From the NCBI GenBank assembly GCA_019649035.1, contig BMAT01001375.1, positions 148,072 through 179,309 of the forward strand: DNA of 31,238 nucleotides. The letters are read 5' to 3'. The DNA is from Elysia marginata (Eukaryota > Mollusca > Gastropoda > Plakobranchidae). Below are positions 24,201-28,105 of this stretch, one piece after another; within the stretch, counting starts at the first letter, position 1, and each line of letters begins with the position of its first letter. The notes below the pieces were generated by a model. It was not told the origin of the DNA. It ran no database searches and saw only the letters and a list, made by a program, of their open reading frames with translations. The translations under genes were made by a program, and so were the position numbers.

Positions 24201-25256
24201 GGGGTTGTGGTCTAGCGGTAAACACTAAACACTTAGCTTTGGGGCTGAAATGTCTGTGGTTCCGCAGCTTGAGAAATCACTGCACCCAGGCATTAAATAA
24301 GTACTCGACTATGGACAGTGAAAGTTTTTATCAGGTTGTGATCTTGTCTTGGTAGTAAGAGGCGCTTGAAATGCTGCTCCTCTGTGAATTCATAAGATAA
24401 TTCAATTTGATTGGTAATGGCCAGTCAAGAATTCCATGTAAAGAAAACGCCTACAGCATTTGTGGATAAGGTGCCCTGTATAAAAACAGTTCTTAGTCTT
24501 TATCTTTACTGTGCATTTCAAAAAATGAGTAGTGTTTATTTCTGTTTATAGATTGAAAGTATTTCAATGTATTTGAAAAACATTATAGAGAGTAAGAAAA
24601 ATCTGCTGTGAGTCCAAATAATATGAACCTGGACAACTCAAATACCTGTTGAATATGAATTCTATTTATATTAACAATCTTTTTTTTCTTTTATAAAATA
24701 TGCTCTTAAGTCAATGCTGAATGAAGTCAAAGTAATATCCAGGCTGGACTGTATGTACTTTAAAAAGGAAGTGAACAATGCAACTGGTGGCTATGCAATT
24801 TAAGTCCTTTTAATAGAAAAATGTCGTGAAGTGTGTGACTGTTTCTAAACATTGGGCCATGCTGTTTTCCAATCTTTCAATCTCCAGGTATAGTCAAGGA
24901 ATCAAAAGAAGCACAGCTTTGAAGAGCTTTCAACTGAAAGCACTACGTTATACTACTGTATTCAATTTGTGACTGCTTCAGAACTATTTGTATTTGTCTA
25001 AACCAAACAAAAATGAAAGGCCCATTCTTTCTATGTTTTTACAGCTTTTTCATCTTAAACTTCAAATGGACGCATGTGATTTTTAAAATTTGATGTATGT
25101 ATAAAAGTTGTTTGTTTTTTTTTTGACAGAATAATCGGCAGCACTGGAGGGACAGATACAGGGCCTCACAAGATGTTTGTAACAATTCCATCCACTGCAG
25201 GGGATGATGAAAGTGAACTATCTGAGATAGAGATCAGTGATCGACATTATCATTAG
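164..25256 (+). CDS. TALPID3: TALPID3 (KIAA0586-like) centriolar protein, 23 coding exons, 5'-partial
   Basis: I joined 23 exons by splice signals and reading phase: 164-205, 1011-1243, 2449-2518, 2963-3277, 5221-5374, 6104-6235, 7494-7726, 8209-8328, 9117-9400, 9910-10055, 10745-10950, 11787-12171, 13144-13423, 14522-14603, 15059-15215, 16543-16637, 17518-17679, 18440-18602, 20265-20522, 21576-21704, 22102-22179, 23636-23924, 25130-25256. They total 4140 nt, 1379 codons plus TAG, with no internal stop. Blocks remembered from vertebrate TALPID3 recur in order: the coiled coil, YGKPEYQ, PIEGQLISMAIPLG, VLPPVDIDSIS, EQELMAQVLSKV, LQLFIDAGQPVD, TPQPTP, SEGQ and the C-terminal KMFVTIPS. In vertebrates the protein sits at the distal centriole and is needed for basal-body docking, ciliogenesis and Gli processing; this role is transferred by homology. 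The N-terminal exons lie before the window. The Ser/Arg-rich tail in exons 19-22 is the most divergent part. The identity is strong; individual splice sites need transcript support. Confidence 0.93.
206..1010 (+). other. Intron between exons 1 and 2
   Basis: AT-rich sequence with homopolymer runs. I see no exon, transposon or RNA gene in it. A minus-strand open frame at 615-824 has no recognisable content. Confidence 0.7.
1011..1243 (+). CDS. TALPID3: TALPID3 exon 2: coiled-coil block
   Basis: The exon begins after ttcaattcag and ends at a GTAGGA donor, entering in phase 0 and leaving two bases (GG) for a split Gly codon. It encodes KHYENKIIDSYEPPAPSS, then a basic AAKRRARKHQ segment, then a helix with heptad-like spacing (LGEAKEVLRQLEITRETLEG). 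The end, NLESVLRSRRDVHVFSAM, matches the vertebrate NLEAIIRAKDG-type motif in the coiled-coil region that vertebrate mutant studies found essential for centrosomal localisation and function. This is one of the best-conserved parts of the window. Confidence 0.93.
2208..2366 (-). mobile_element. tRNA-derived SINE, family C, antisense copy 1 (5' part)
   Basis: Read on the minus strand from 2366, it starts GGGGCAGCGTGGCAGAGTGG (A-box-like) and reaches a B-box-like GGTTTGATGCC about 55 bases on, then continues into a tRNA-unrelated body. The body shares the gcaggtgggtgg(g/a)ctgggg segment with the copy at 18857-19193. An open frame at 2143-2337 is an artefact of this element. Confidence 0.75.
2449..2518 (+). 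CDS. TALPID3: TALPID3 exon 3: end of coiled coil
   Basis: Acceptor ttctcttctcag and donor GTAAGT are both near consensus. The first base completes the Gly codon of exon 2, and the rest reads TKEQLRIQRMVNKKISALEA then DVQ, ending in phase 0. This corresponds to the vertebrate segment of the form SEKIRIRKTVDEWI. The downstream intron contains a long pyrimidine microsatellite (2753-2821). Confidence 0.92.
2753..2821. repeat. CT/CTGT pyrimidine microsatellite
   Basis: A nearly pure pyrimidine run of CT, CTGT and TATCTGTC units lies 140 nt before the exon 4 acceptor. It generates long open frames on both strands that are not genes. A short CACACA tract follows at about 2881-2892. Confidence 0.95.
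2963..3277 (+). CDS. TALPID3: TALPID3 exon 4: Lys/Gln-rich region after the coiled coil
   Basis: This 105-codon exon, phase 0 at both ends, follows ttttttttccatttcag. It starts KEVLRGLAKEQAQQLAAKRD, continuing the helix, and then becomes low-complexity and basic, ending KENRTSKVKPPPK. The donor is GTTTGA, weaker than the others but with G at +5. If it were not used, translation would stop one codon later at the in-frame TGA (3281-3283), so retention of this intron would truncate the protein. A longer open frame runs upstream through the microsatellite but is intronic. Confidence 0.9.
4461..4472. repeat. Left target-site duplication of SINE A
   Basis: CGGTTAATGGCA, repeated with one change at 4722-4733 on the other side of the element. 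Confidence 0.8.
4473..4721 (+). mobile_element. tRNA-derived SINE, family A, with target-site duplication
   Basis: The element starts with a tRNA-like head: A box TAGCTCAGTTGG at about 4482 and B box GGTTCGAGCC at about 4527. A central stretch containing GTGTCAGTATAATGTGACCG follows, with an A-rich/TTCAATTCAATTC tail. It is flanked by 12-bp direct repeats, CGGTTAATGGCA (4461-4472) and CGGCTAATGGCA (4722-4733), differing at one base. This marks a relatively young insertion into the intron before exon 5. The head is not a free tRNA gene because it continues directly into the SINE body. Confidence 0.85.
4722..4733. repeat. Right target-site duplication of SINE A
   Basis: CGGCTAATGGCA, directly after the TTCAATTCAATT tail; 11 of 12 bases match the left copy. 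Confidence 0.8.
5221..5374 (+). CDS. TALPID3: TALPID3 exon 5: YGKPEYQ block
   Basis: The exon starts after ttctcttccag and ends before GTAACA, leaving one base (G). It encodes PAVIRDEKTLTRTYGKPEYQ and then RGRTTIRDPYMHFQ. This matches the vertebrate TALPID3 block with YGKPVYQ followed by PYLRF, one of the clearest family signatures in the window. The C-terminal part of the exon (NTKRGVASKTSLLNEST) is not conserved as far as I recall. No standard start codon opens it, so it is invisible to ATG-based ORF finding. Confidence 0.94.
5375..6103 (+). other. Intron between exons 5 and 6
   Basis: AT-rich, with no recognisable element or RNA gene. Confidence 0.65.
6104..6235 (+). CDS. TALPID3: TALPID3 exon 6: FFFSPTRGYIP motif
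   Basis: Acceptor atttgcag at 6103 and donor GTAATT. A second AG at 6109-6110 would shift the frame by seven bases and is rejected. The exon completes a Val codon and encodes a Ser/Pro/Gly-rich linker, then ATRQFFFSPTRGYIPLDQRD. This corresponds to the vertebrate YLFSPSRE motif, which precedes the EGHLIPMAI block. It enters and leaves in phase 1, so skipping it would keep the frame. Confidence 0.9.
6386..6697. repeat. 63-bp minisatellite, about 5 copies
   Basis: Units start with AACAAGTATATTGGTAC at 6386, 6449, 6512, 6580 and 6643. Spacing is 63, 63, 68 and 63 bp; the third unit carries a five-base insertion (CCATA-like). The last copy is cut at about 6697. The array lies in the intron after exon 6. 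An open frame (6299-6697) runs through it because the period is 21 codons, but it has no splice context and changes frame at the insertion, so I regard it as noncoding. Confidence 0.93.
7494..7726 (+). CDS. TALPID3: TALPID3 exon 7: PIEGQLISMAIPLG block
   Basis: The exon begins at a TAGCAG tandem acceptor (7491-7496). Start 7494 gives GCA GCC CCT and start 7497 gives GCC CCT; both keep the frame and differ by one Ala. The conserved core is PIEGQLISMAIPLGEPRM, matching vertebrate EGHLIPMAILLGQ. A Ser/Thr/Pro-rich linker with VTSTPVPVTSEG follows. It ends EPELSKQ in phase 0 at GTATAT. Confidence 0.93.
7770..8090. mobile_element. Hairpin-type dispersed repeat (MITE-like), copy 1
   Basis: The left arm, AAAAGAATCAGATGT (about 7785), is matched in inverted orientation by the right arm (the reverse complement of about 8060-8080 reads AAAAGAGTCAGATGTTGC). 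The interior, a T/C-rich stretch then CTTTCCATAAAATAT, is similar in order and orientation to the interior of 23230-23500. Boundaries are uncertain and no target duplication was identified. The (CAA)n run at 7985-8013 lies inside. Confidence 0.4.
7985..8013. repeat. (CAA)n microsatellite
   Basis: An interrupted ACAACA/AAAC run in the intron before exon 8. Confidence 0.9.
8209..8328 (+). CDS. TALPID3: TALPID3 exon 8: VLPPVDIDSIS motif
   Basis: This 40-codon exon is phase 0 at both ends, between acceptor ccccttcag and donor GTGAGG. It opens with VLPPVDIDSISPSSSRRSD, an almost exact match to the vertebrate VLPSVDIDSIS motif that likewise follows a Lys/Glu-rich linker. The rest, IQIRSPQHDNVNLTFLQNT, is less conserved. 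Because it is symmetric it could be a cassette exon, though the conserved motif argues for constitutive use. Confidence 0.93.
8329..9116 (+). other. Intron between exons 8 and 9
   Basis: AT-rich. I see no element, RNA gene or exon. Confidence 0.65.
9117..9400 (+). CDS. TALPID3: TALPID3 exon 9: acidic and proline-rich linker
   Basis: The acceptor is a non-typical tttacttgaag (AAG), supported by phase 0 continuity with exon 8. The exon starts ANEEEDQEYSELDDTVTEGD, an acidic stretch like the EEE-rich region of the vertebrate protein. It continues through a Gly/Pro/Gln-rich linker (YEPRPQAEYSGPSFPPQQ) and ends SDVMAEDLRRRDLLERNAVY plus two bases of a Trp codon completed in exon 10. This helix corresponds to the vertebrate LENRLIEW segment. 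GC content is visibly higher than in the flanking introns. Confidence 0.92.
9401..9909 (+). other. Intron between exons 9 and 10
   Basis: AT-rich, ending in a long T/C tract before ttgtgttag. Nothing else recognised. Confidence 0.65.
9910..10055 (+). CDS. TALPID3: TALPID3 exon 10: EQELMAQVLSKV helix
   Basis: After a long T-rich tract and ttgtgttag, the exon's first G completes the Trp codon of exon 9. It reads LEQELMAQVLSKVMPVDV, matching the vertebrate W-VEQEIMARIISGLFPV motif. The remainder is an acidic Ser-rich linker ending SRDESLM. It leaves one base (G) at donor GTATGC. The match spanning this exon boundary independently confirms the junction 9400/9910. Confidence 0.94.
10056..10744 (+). 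other. Intron between exons 10 and 11
   Basis: Contains a (CAA)5 run at 10371-10385 and a CCTC run at about 10574-10588. Nothing else recognised. Confidence 0.65.
10745..10950 (+). CDS. TALPID3: TALPID3 exon 11: GGLQLFIDAGQPVD block
   Basis: Between ttgctttgtag and GTAAGT. It encodes VADMIGQGGLQLFIDAGQPV, then DNGLIQALVREVLQEKVGAM and LAERQ. This closely matches vertebrate [20 protein letters not shown], followed by EALAETIAVMLGDRE. It is the most strongly conserved stretch of the gene in the window and the main basis for naming it. The end (VEVKDDEETALVGRK) is a charged linker. It leaves in phase 0. Confidence 0.96.
10951..11786 (+). other. Intron between exons 11 and 12
   Basis: No repeat family or RNA gene recognised. 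Confidence 0.6.
11787..12171 (+). CDS. TALPID3: TALPID3 exon 12: TPQPTP proline region with poly-Gln
   Basis: The exon starts after ttccatag with IPEDQPQ and VPTPQPTPKTSPLVSPRR, matching the vertebrate TPLPTPQPTPPCSP segment. A second TPPISPP cluster and PTQPPPIPPREGR follow; these look like possible SH3-type ligands, with no partner shown. A run of nine Gln (12045-12071, mixed CAG/CAA) precedes PVLPQQLQFVDTTD and an acidic end, SVSIDISEELRRVA. It leaves one base (T) at GTGAGT. The whole exon is probably disordered. Confidence 0.93.
12563..12830. mobile_element. Probable TTAA-flanked MITE (piggyBac-like), 268 bp
   Basis: TTAA occurs at both edges (12559-12562 and 12831-12834). Inside, the left end CTCTTTCTGTGACG and the inverted right end CTTTTTCTATGCCGG match at 9 of the first 11 positions. 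Short inverted ends next to TTAA fit a non-autonomous piggyBac-type element. There is no transposase frame. The element lies in the intron between exons 12 and 13. It is more decayed than the element at 15933. Confidence 0.5.
13144..13423 (+). CDS. TALPID3: TALPID3 exon 13: Ser/Pro-Thr/Pro linker with 12-Glu run
   Basis: Acceptor tatttttcag; the first two bases complete a Cys codon. The exon encodes TPSLSPPPSPKED and VTPPPTPSLDEASPPSKP, many of them S/T-P sites. It then has an uninterrupted run of 12 Glu (13374-13409, GAG/GAA) and ends QPQP plus AT of a split Ile codon at donor GTATGA. The vertebrate protein has a comparable TP-rich, acidic, poorly conserved stretch here. Support is the open frame, composition and exact phase. 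Confidence 0.88.
13424..14521 (+). other. Intron between exons 13 and 14
   Basis: AT-rich. Several short open frames show no recognisable content, and I see no element. Confidence 0.6.
14522..14603 (+). CDS. TALPID3: TALPID3 exon 14: short T-P rich exon
   Basis: I chose acceptor cattttgtccag (14521) because only it joins exon 13 (phase 2) to exon 15 (phase 0). The more downstream TAG at 14541 would shift the frame. The exon reads I-MISVAVGEDHPLSAGVQTT and then PRRTPSPK. PxPIMISV followed by TTPRRTP resembles the vertebrate PAIMLVNTPTVTP motif. It ends in phase 0 at GTATGG. Confidence 0.82.
15059..15215 (+). CDS. TALPID3: TALPID3 exon 15: SEGQWLLSRSEGQ motif
   Basis: After catcaatgcag the exon encodes a Ser/Thr/Pro linker (RQHTPVSVATEPSPPPSTES) and then ETVNENVSEGQWLLSRSEGQ and VVAGLHINE. 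This matches the vertebrate PISEGEILFSCGQ block with its short helix after it. The SEG(Q/E) motif occurs twice here and again in exon 17. It leaves one base (G) at GTGAGA. Confidence 0.91.
15238..15400. repeat. Imperfect 123-bp direct duplication with a 20-bp palindrome
   Basis: TCTGGTCCTTTTTTGAACAT at 15238 and TCTAGTCCTTTTGTACCAGG at 15361 begin two similar segments (each followed by GGCAA, GGGA, then AAAATTT-like sequence). Between them, TATCAAAATTAATTTTGATA (15281-15300) is a perfect palindrome. No element family recognised. Confidence 0.5.
15933..16307. mobile_element. piggyBac-like MITE, 375 bp, TTAA target duplication
   Basis: Both edges carry TTAA (15929-15932 and 16308-16311), the target site typical of piggyBac transposons. 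The terminal inverted repeats are CCTTTTCCCATCACAC on the left and CCTTTTCCCATCGCAC on the right (reverse complement), 15 of 16 identical. Ends are GC-rich relative to the AT-rich centre. There is no transposase open frame, so it is non-autonomous and must have been moved by an element elsewhere. It sits in the intron before exon 16, about 230 bp from the acceptor. Confidence 0.8.
16543..16637 (+). CDS. TALPID3: TALPID3 exon 16
   Basis: Between ctggttgtttccag and GTTAGT. It completes an Ala codon and reads AVRQQILKKGAMNRGVDL, then STASTLRDTDDLDL, in phase 0. The short amphipathic helix followed by an acidic stretch parallels the vertebrate segment after the SEGE motif, but residue-level similarity is weak. 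Phase fits on both sides. The acidic end joins smoothly to DEIDP in exon 17. Confidence 0.88.
16715..16985 (-). mobile_element. tRNA-derived SINE, family C, antisense copy 2 (degenerate)
   Basis: It shares tttcagagcattacagtacg and the following gcctg(t/c)tagg, then the ggtgggtggac segment and the atcaaac B-box region, with the copy at 18857-19193, in the same order. The tRNA-like end is decayed. It is antisense to TALPID3. Confidence 0.75.
17518..17679 (+). CDS. TALPID3: TALPID3 exon 17: SEGEF motif, alternative donor
   Basis: The exon starts after ataataccag, phase 0: DEIDPANKSEGEFLYNAALP, then a helix-like DPMLQLLAEMQRNPSLM, ending PQVRQ. Two consensus donors lie nine bases apart: GTGAGA at 17671 and GTGAGG at 17680. 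Use of the first would remove only Val-Arg-Gln and keep the frame. The SEGE motif parallels the vertebrate PPSEGQV motif. Confidence 0.9.
17680..18439 (+). other. Intron between exons 17 and 18
   Basis: AT-rich, with a long T run near 18332-18344. No element recognised. Confidence 0.6.
18440..18602 (+). CDS. TALPID3: TALPID3 exon 18
   Basis: Acceptor aaatgttctag, phase 0, donor GTCAGT leaving one G. It encodes ILSGPAPQDVRSNTGRSFGE, then LSMGQVPPTRLTQVQAYDIR and DDAKQQNAGRKANR. I recognise no domain. The calling evidence is the open frame through the exon, its raised GC content relative to the introns, splice signals and phase fit. It begins a run of introns that all interrupt a codon after its first base. 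Confidence 0.85.
18857..19193 (-). mobile_element. tRNA-derived SINE, family C, antisense full-length copy
   Basis: On the minus strand the element begins at 19193 with GGGCAGCGTGGCGGAGTGG (A box) and has B-box-like GTGTTTGATTCCC about 55 bases later. A body of about 250 bp follows, ending in an (ATTT)n tail seen on the + strand as (AAAT)5 at 18857-18877. It is the best copy of three in the window, all antisense to TALPID3. No clear target duplication was found. Confidence 0.85.
19680..19732. repeat. GA/CAGA purine-rich simple repeat
   Basis: Interrupted AGACAGACAGAGACTGAGAG-type sequence in the large intron between exons 18 and 19. The rest of this intron up to 20264, including a more complex stretch at 19830-20130, gave no recognisable element. 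Confidence 0.8.
20265..20522 (+). CDS. TALPID3: TALPID3 exon 19: Arg/Ser-rich tail
   Basis: Acceptor ccttaactgcag and donor GTAAAG, phase 1 on both sides (258 nt). It encodes HHRSSSKSPTQSPNRSLDAD, an Arg/Glu/Asp-rich NRRERRDRERRRGSSSRTPS, then a Pro/Gln-rich stretch and GSTRGRSSR. RS and SP dipeptides dominate, so it is probably disordered and phosphorylatable. I recall no equivalent in vertebrate TALPID3. A SINE fragment begins about ten bases after the donor. Confidence 0.86.
20533..20680 (-). mobile_element. tRNA-SINE family B, 3' fragment, antisense
   Basis: On the minus strand it reads TTTAATTGCTGCTCCTTTGT, then CAGAAGGTA, then CATGTAAAGCGCTAGGAAC. These match in order the 3' half of the element at 28756-29064 (TTTAATTACTGCTCCTCTGT, CAGAAGGTG, CATGTAAAGCACTTAGAGC). 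The tRNA head is absent. It starts about ten bases after the exon 19 donor. Confidence 0.7.
21576..21704 (+). CDS. TALPID3: TALPID3 exon 20: RG/RS-rich tail
   Basis: Acceptor tttatttatatag is weak in C but phase-consistent; donor is GTAAGG. The exon has 129 nt, phase 1 at both ends. It reads GQLQYQPVLSEGAPHATRGR, then VSSGYRGGARRSSDSRVSRS. RGxxxxRGG spacing and RSSD repeats resemble RGG/RS linkers, but no domain is identified. It contains no ATG. Skipping it would preserve the frame. Confidence 0.82.
22102..22179 (+). CDS. TALPID3: TALPID3 exon 21: Ser-rich tail
   Basis: A 78-nt exon, phase 1 at both ends, between tttgtcttccag and GTAGGA. It encodes LQRSGSSYVSESVSRSADSV and SLRRS. The VSRSAD core resembles VSRSSD in exon 20, hinting at a duplicated Ser-rich module. 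It is short and of low complexity; support is splice signals and exact phase. Confidence 0.8.
22294..22315. repeat. (ATGT)n microsatellite
   Basis: GATGTATGTATGTATGCATG-type run in the intron after exon 21. The rest of that intron up to about 23230 shows no recognised element. Confidence 0.8.
23230..23500. mobile_element. Hairpin-type dispersed repeat (MITE-like), copy 2
   Basis: The left arm around 23250 (GATGAATGAGTCTGAAGT) is inverted at about 23465-23485, whose reverse complement reads GGTGAATGAGTCTGATGT. The loop holds a T/C-rich tract and CTTTCCACAAAATAT, matching the interior of 7770-8090. Ends are not defined. It is probably an old foldback or MITE family. Confidence 0.42.
23636..23924 (+). 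CDS. TALPID3: TALPID3 exon 22: Ser/Arg and acidic tail
   Basis: Acceptor gcattactttcag; enters in phase 1 and leaves two bases (AG) at GTGATT. It encodes GENNTGVLTSSFRSRQSSTG, then KKSVDFDLTGTQEGRHWQDE, an Arg/Ser-rich DRYSPSRLSASSDPNRSRSL, and GLTYSFDESLDDSELK. The open frame extends upstream of the acceptor, but the splice fit to exon 21 (Ser-Gly) favours 23636. The mix of RS dipeptides and acidic patches continues the disordered tail. Confidence 0.88.
24199..24487 (+). mobile_element. tRNA-derived SINE, family B, sense copy
   Basis: The tRNA-like head GGTCTAGCGGTAAACACT (A box) and GTGGTTCCGCAGC (degenerate B box) is followed by GTACTCGACTATGGACAGTG, GCTGCTCCTCTGTG and CATGTAAAG...GCCCTGTATAAA. 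The same blocks in the same order occur at 28756-29064. It lies in the last intron. Confidence 0.8.
25130..25256 (+). CDS. TALPID3: TALPID3 last coding exon: KMFVTIPS block and stop
   Basis: After a T-rich tract and ttttgacag, the first base completes an Arg codon. The exon reads IIGSTGGTDTGPHKMFVTIP, then STAGDDESELSEIEISDRHY, then His and TAG (25254-25256). KMFVTIPS followed by an acidic/Ser stretch resembles the vertebrate C-terminus (KMSVMLPSVNLED followed by a Ser/Leu-rich end), suggesting a conserved terminal motif after the divergent tail. The stop falls in the frame predicted by the whole exon chain. Confidence 0.9.
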
Positions 25257-25980
25257 ATGAAGGCAATTTTATAAAGGGAACTGGTTTTTTTTATAATATG
25301 AAGATTAATGTATTGAATAAATTTTTTTCTTTTTATATTCTAGATGTTAACCCCCTTCAAACCATTCCATAGAAAGTCGGGTCAATGCAGCTGAGCTCAA
25401 AATTTTCGAGCCTGGATATTTGCATACTGCAAACTATATTTAGATCACCAGCTCTATCCTTCTTTTGTTATATGTAAACTGATCATTGTATTTTCAGATA
25501 ACTCAAAGTTCAATTATGTTCCAATAAGATTTGAAATATCCAAAATGAATTGAATTTTGTTGCTTAACTTTAGCACTTCATTTGTTTTGATTTTTACACT
25601 GTTGTTAAATTAAAACTTTCTAGAAACATTTAACTATCAAGAAAACACATAACACTGAAACAATTTGTGCTTTGATGGGCTGCCAGGATTTACAAAGCCA
25701 GTATGATTTTAATATCTGAAGAAAGGAGATATATGCATGGCAGTTGTGTAGCGGATTTTACACATCTCAGGGATGTAGGGTTTTTATCTAACAGTTTCTT
25801 TTTGGGCGATATAGGAAGCATGCAATGAACATAATTATATTTTGGGGTTACTGAAAATGTTCTAAACTGGAAACAGAATTTATTTTCATCTTGTACAAAT
25901 TATACTGTTGCATCAAAATACACTGGAAATAGTATTTTTGCTAACATGTTTGAATAAAATGGGAGTGAAGTTTTGACTTT
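25257..25980 (+). other. TALPID3 3' UTR with candidate poly(A) signals
   Basis: The AT-rich sequence after the stop codon holds AATAAA hexamers at 25316-25321 and 25953-25958; another lies at 26459-26464. The first would give a very short 3' UTR of about 80 nt and the second about 720 nt. I cannot tell which is used. No coding signal is seen here. Confidence 0.55.
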
Positions 25981-25999
25981 TTGTCATGATTAAGTAATT

Positions 26000-26680
26000 T
26001 AATCAAATTATAATCAAATAATAATGGGACATTTTAAAGACAACTTTTTTGTATACTTTAAAACTTACATATAGTAATATGTTACCAACAAGTCTGCAAC
26101 TGTTGTAAATATTCCTTGAGAACAATTTTCAATCTCTAAGTAAAACGTCGATCAAGAACGTATGATTTGGAGAATTTGGGATTTAAAAGATATGACACAT
26201 CTCGATTAAATGCATTACTAAAATGAATGTATTTATAAATTTCCTCATGCAATTTGTTTAAATCAATTAACATATAAAGAGCAGGCTTTTCTTTACATAA
26301 CTAGCTTTTGAAAGTATTCAAATGCACAACATAGAACTTTATCTTTTTATATAGCCTTTTTTATTAATTAGTGCTGTATTATCAATTTATATCAATGTAT
26401 TGTAGTATTTGTAATGTAATCCGTCCAAATTGAGTTTTGCCTATTAAATTTTGATCAAAATAAAAGGAAATGTCAAAGCGTGTATTCATTTTATCAGTAA
26501 ACCTGGTTTACATTTTTTTTCTATGGTATTTTTGTTTTATCTAGTAAGGTACATTTTTCTGTGTAGTATGGGAGCATCATGCACTGTCTGTAGCCATAGC
26601 TCAAAATCCAATTTTACTTTACAAAAATTAAACTGAGCAAATTTTGTATCCAAATTTAGTATTCAATCTGAAGTCGCTCG
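26000..26680. other. AT-rich intergenic DNA downstream of TALPID3
   Basis: No gene, RNA or repeat is recognised apart from an AATAAA at 26459. Confidence 0.5.
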
Positions 26681-26681
26681 T

Positions 26682-26760
26682 GTGTGGTGTTGTGATTAAG
26701 TGGTAGATGATCATGATTCTGGATAAAGAGGTCCAGGGTTTGATATCTGGTTTGGCAAGT
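26682..26760 (+). mobile_element. tRNA-like SINE head, decayed fragment
   Basis: GTGTTGTGATTAAGTGGTAG resembles an A box and GGTTTGATATC a B box about 50 bases later. The position and spacing match the heads at 24199 and 28756, but no body follows, only an A/T tract. Confidence 0.45.
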
Positions 26761-27424
26761 TTCACTTCCCTCATAGCCCATTTTTTTTTTTGCAAGAAGG
26801 AATAAAAAAGGAGATACCAGGCATCCACTGACTTACAATTAGTCAAGAATAATAATTTATTGCATTTATAAAACCACATTTCAAAGTTCTAAAAGTCTGC
26901 TCAATGTGAGCACAAAAGTATTGAAAAGTATAAGTTTGAAGCATATTTATTTTTAATTTGATATAACTTATGACATAAGATATTTATACCATTCTAAATA
27001 TGTGTGCATTTAAAAGCATATTACATTTTAGGTACAAAATGAAACTAAAAATTGGTAGACATACAGCATAAAATATGATAATATGATTACGTATCGTATT
27101 AATGTAGGATAAAAAGCACATTAAATTGTATAATTAAATACACATTTTCAAAATTTTTGCAATCACAGCATACAACCCATTTCATGTAAGTTCATTAAAA
27201 AGATGCCTCTTTTAAAGTCTATTAAACAGTTGAAAAGACTGATTATGTTGAATATGAGTTTTGAAATCATACTGGGCAGTGAGCTTTTGTCTCATCATTA
27301 TCCTGCACTTTTTTCCTTCTCATGTCTTCTGGATCCTTTTTACAAATTTCTCTCGTACTAAATAGTGAGACATTATGCTTTTTCATAGTGATCAAAATAC
27401 ACATATTAAGGTAAATTCTATTCA
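26761..27424. other. AT-rich intergenic DNA
   Basis: Nothing recognised. Short open frames here look random. Confidence 0.5.
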
Positions 27425-28085
27425 ATTCACTGCTCGACCAGAACTTTCCAAAAGGCTATCAAGATTTTCCCCCTAAATCTTAATTGCTCCTCTTGTAGAC
27501 TATCAAGATCTTTATGAATTTCTGACATGTACAACAAGCAGTCATCTGCACAGAGCCTCGCAGTAAGTGTGACGGAGTCGGGTATGTGAAAAATGAAAGC
27601 GGATCCCTGGATATGCCGCGGTAGACACCATATATTGAATTCACGTTATAGGATGTTCTGGATTTTAGTTTTCTGTACAACAGGAACTTGGGAACTTGTC
27701 GGTGTTCGCTGGTATCCTTCAAGCTTAAGTTTTATTTTTTGTTTACAAGGAGATGATATTATGCTTCTGGGTCTGCTCCTCATTATATTCTGACATTCAT
27801 CAGTGAGAGTACTGAGACCCTAAACTTCCTCTTTAAATATAATGGGATCTACTTGGTTTTCTACTTTTCTGGTCAGGGGAAATCCACGTTGTTTTATAGA
27901 TCTTCCTGTGATGGAAGACTGCTCCTCTAACAATCAAATCATTCATTTATTAGCGTAAATATTGAGAACAATTCCCTATTTCTATTCCATTCACTGGTCC
28001 CAGATGATGAACTCCCATGATCTCCTTAAAACCCGGGTTATTGCCCCCCTACTTTTGAGTTGAAATCCCCAACCATGATGATTGA
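27425..28085 (-). pseudogene. Non-LTR retrotransposon (LINE) remnant: endonuclease and RT fragments
   Basis: On the minus strand from 28085, frame-broken pieces read IMVGDFNSKVGG, then NPGFKEIMGVHHLG, then GAVFHHRKIYKTTWISPDQ. These match the GDFNAKVG, ED(V/I)MG-HG-G and HK-TW-SPD motifs of the apurinic endonuclease of non-LTR elements. Further on, PDSVTLTARLCADDCLLYMS (starting near 27582) matches the reverse-transcriptase catalytic block (FADDC), with Cys before ADD in place of Phe/Tyr. The endonuclease C-terminus and most of the RT N-terminus are missing, so the copy is internally deleted, with stops and frameshifts. It is dead; family assignment beyond a CR1/Jockey/RTE-type LINE is not possible by eye. 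Confidence 0.75.
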
Positions 28086-28105
28086 GTCGCCCTCCTGTGT
28101 ATTAC

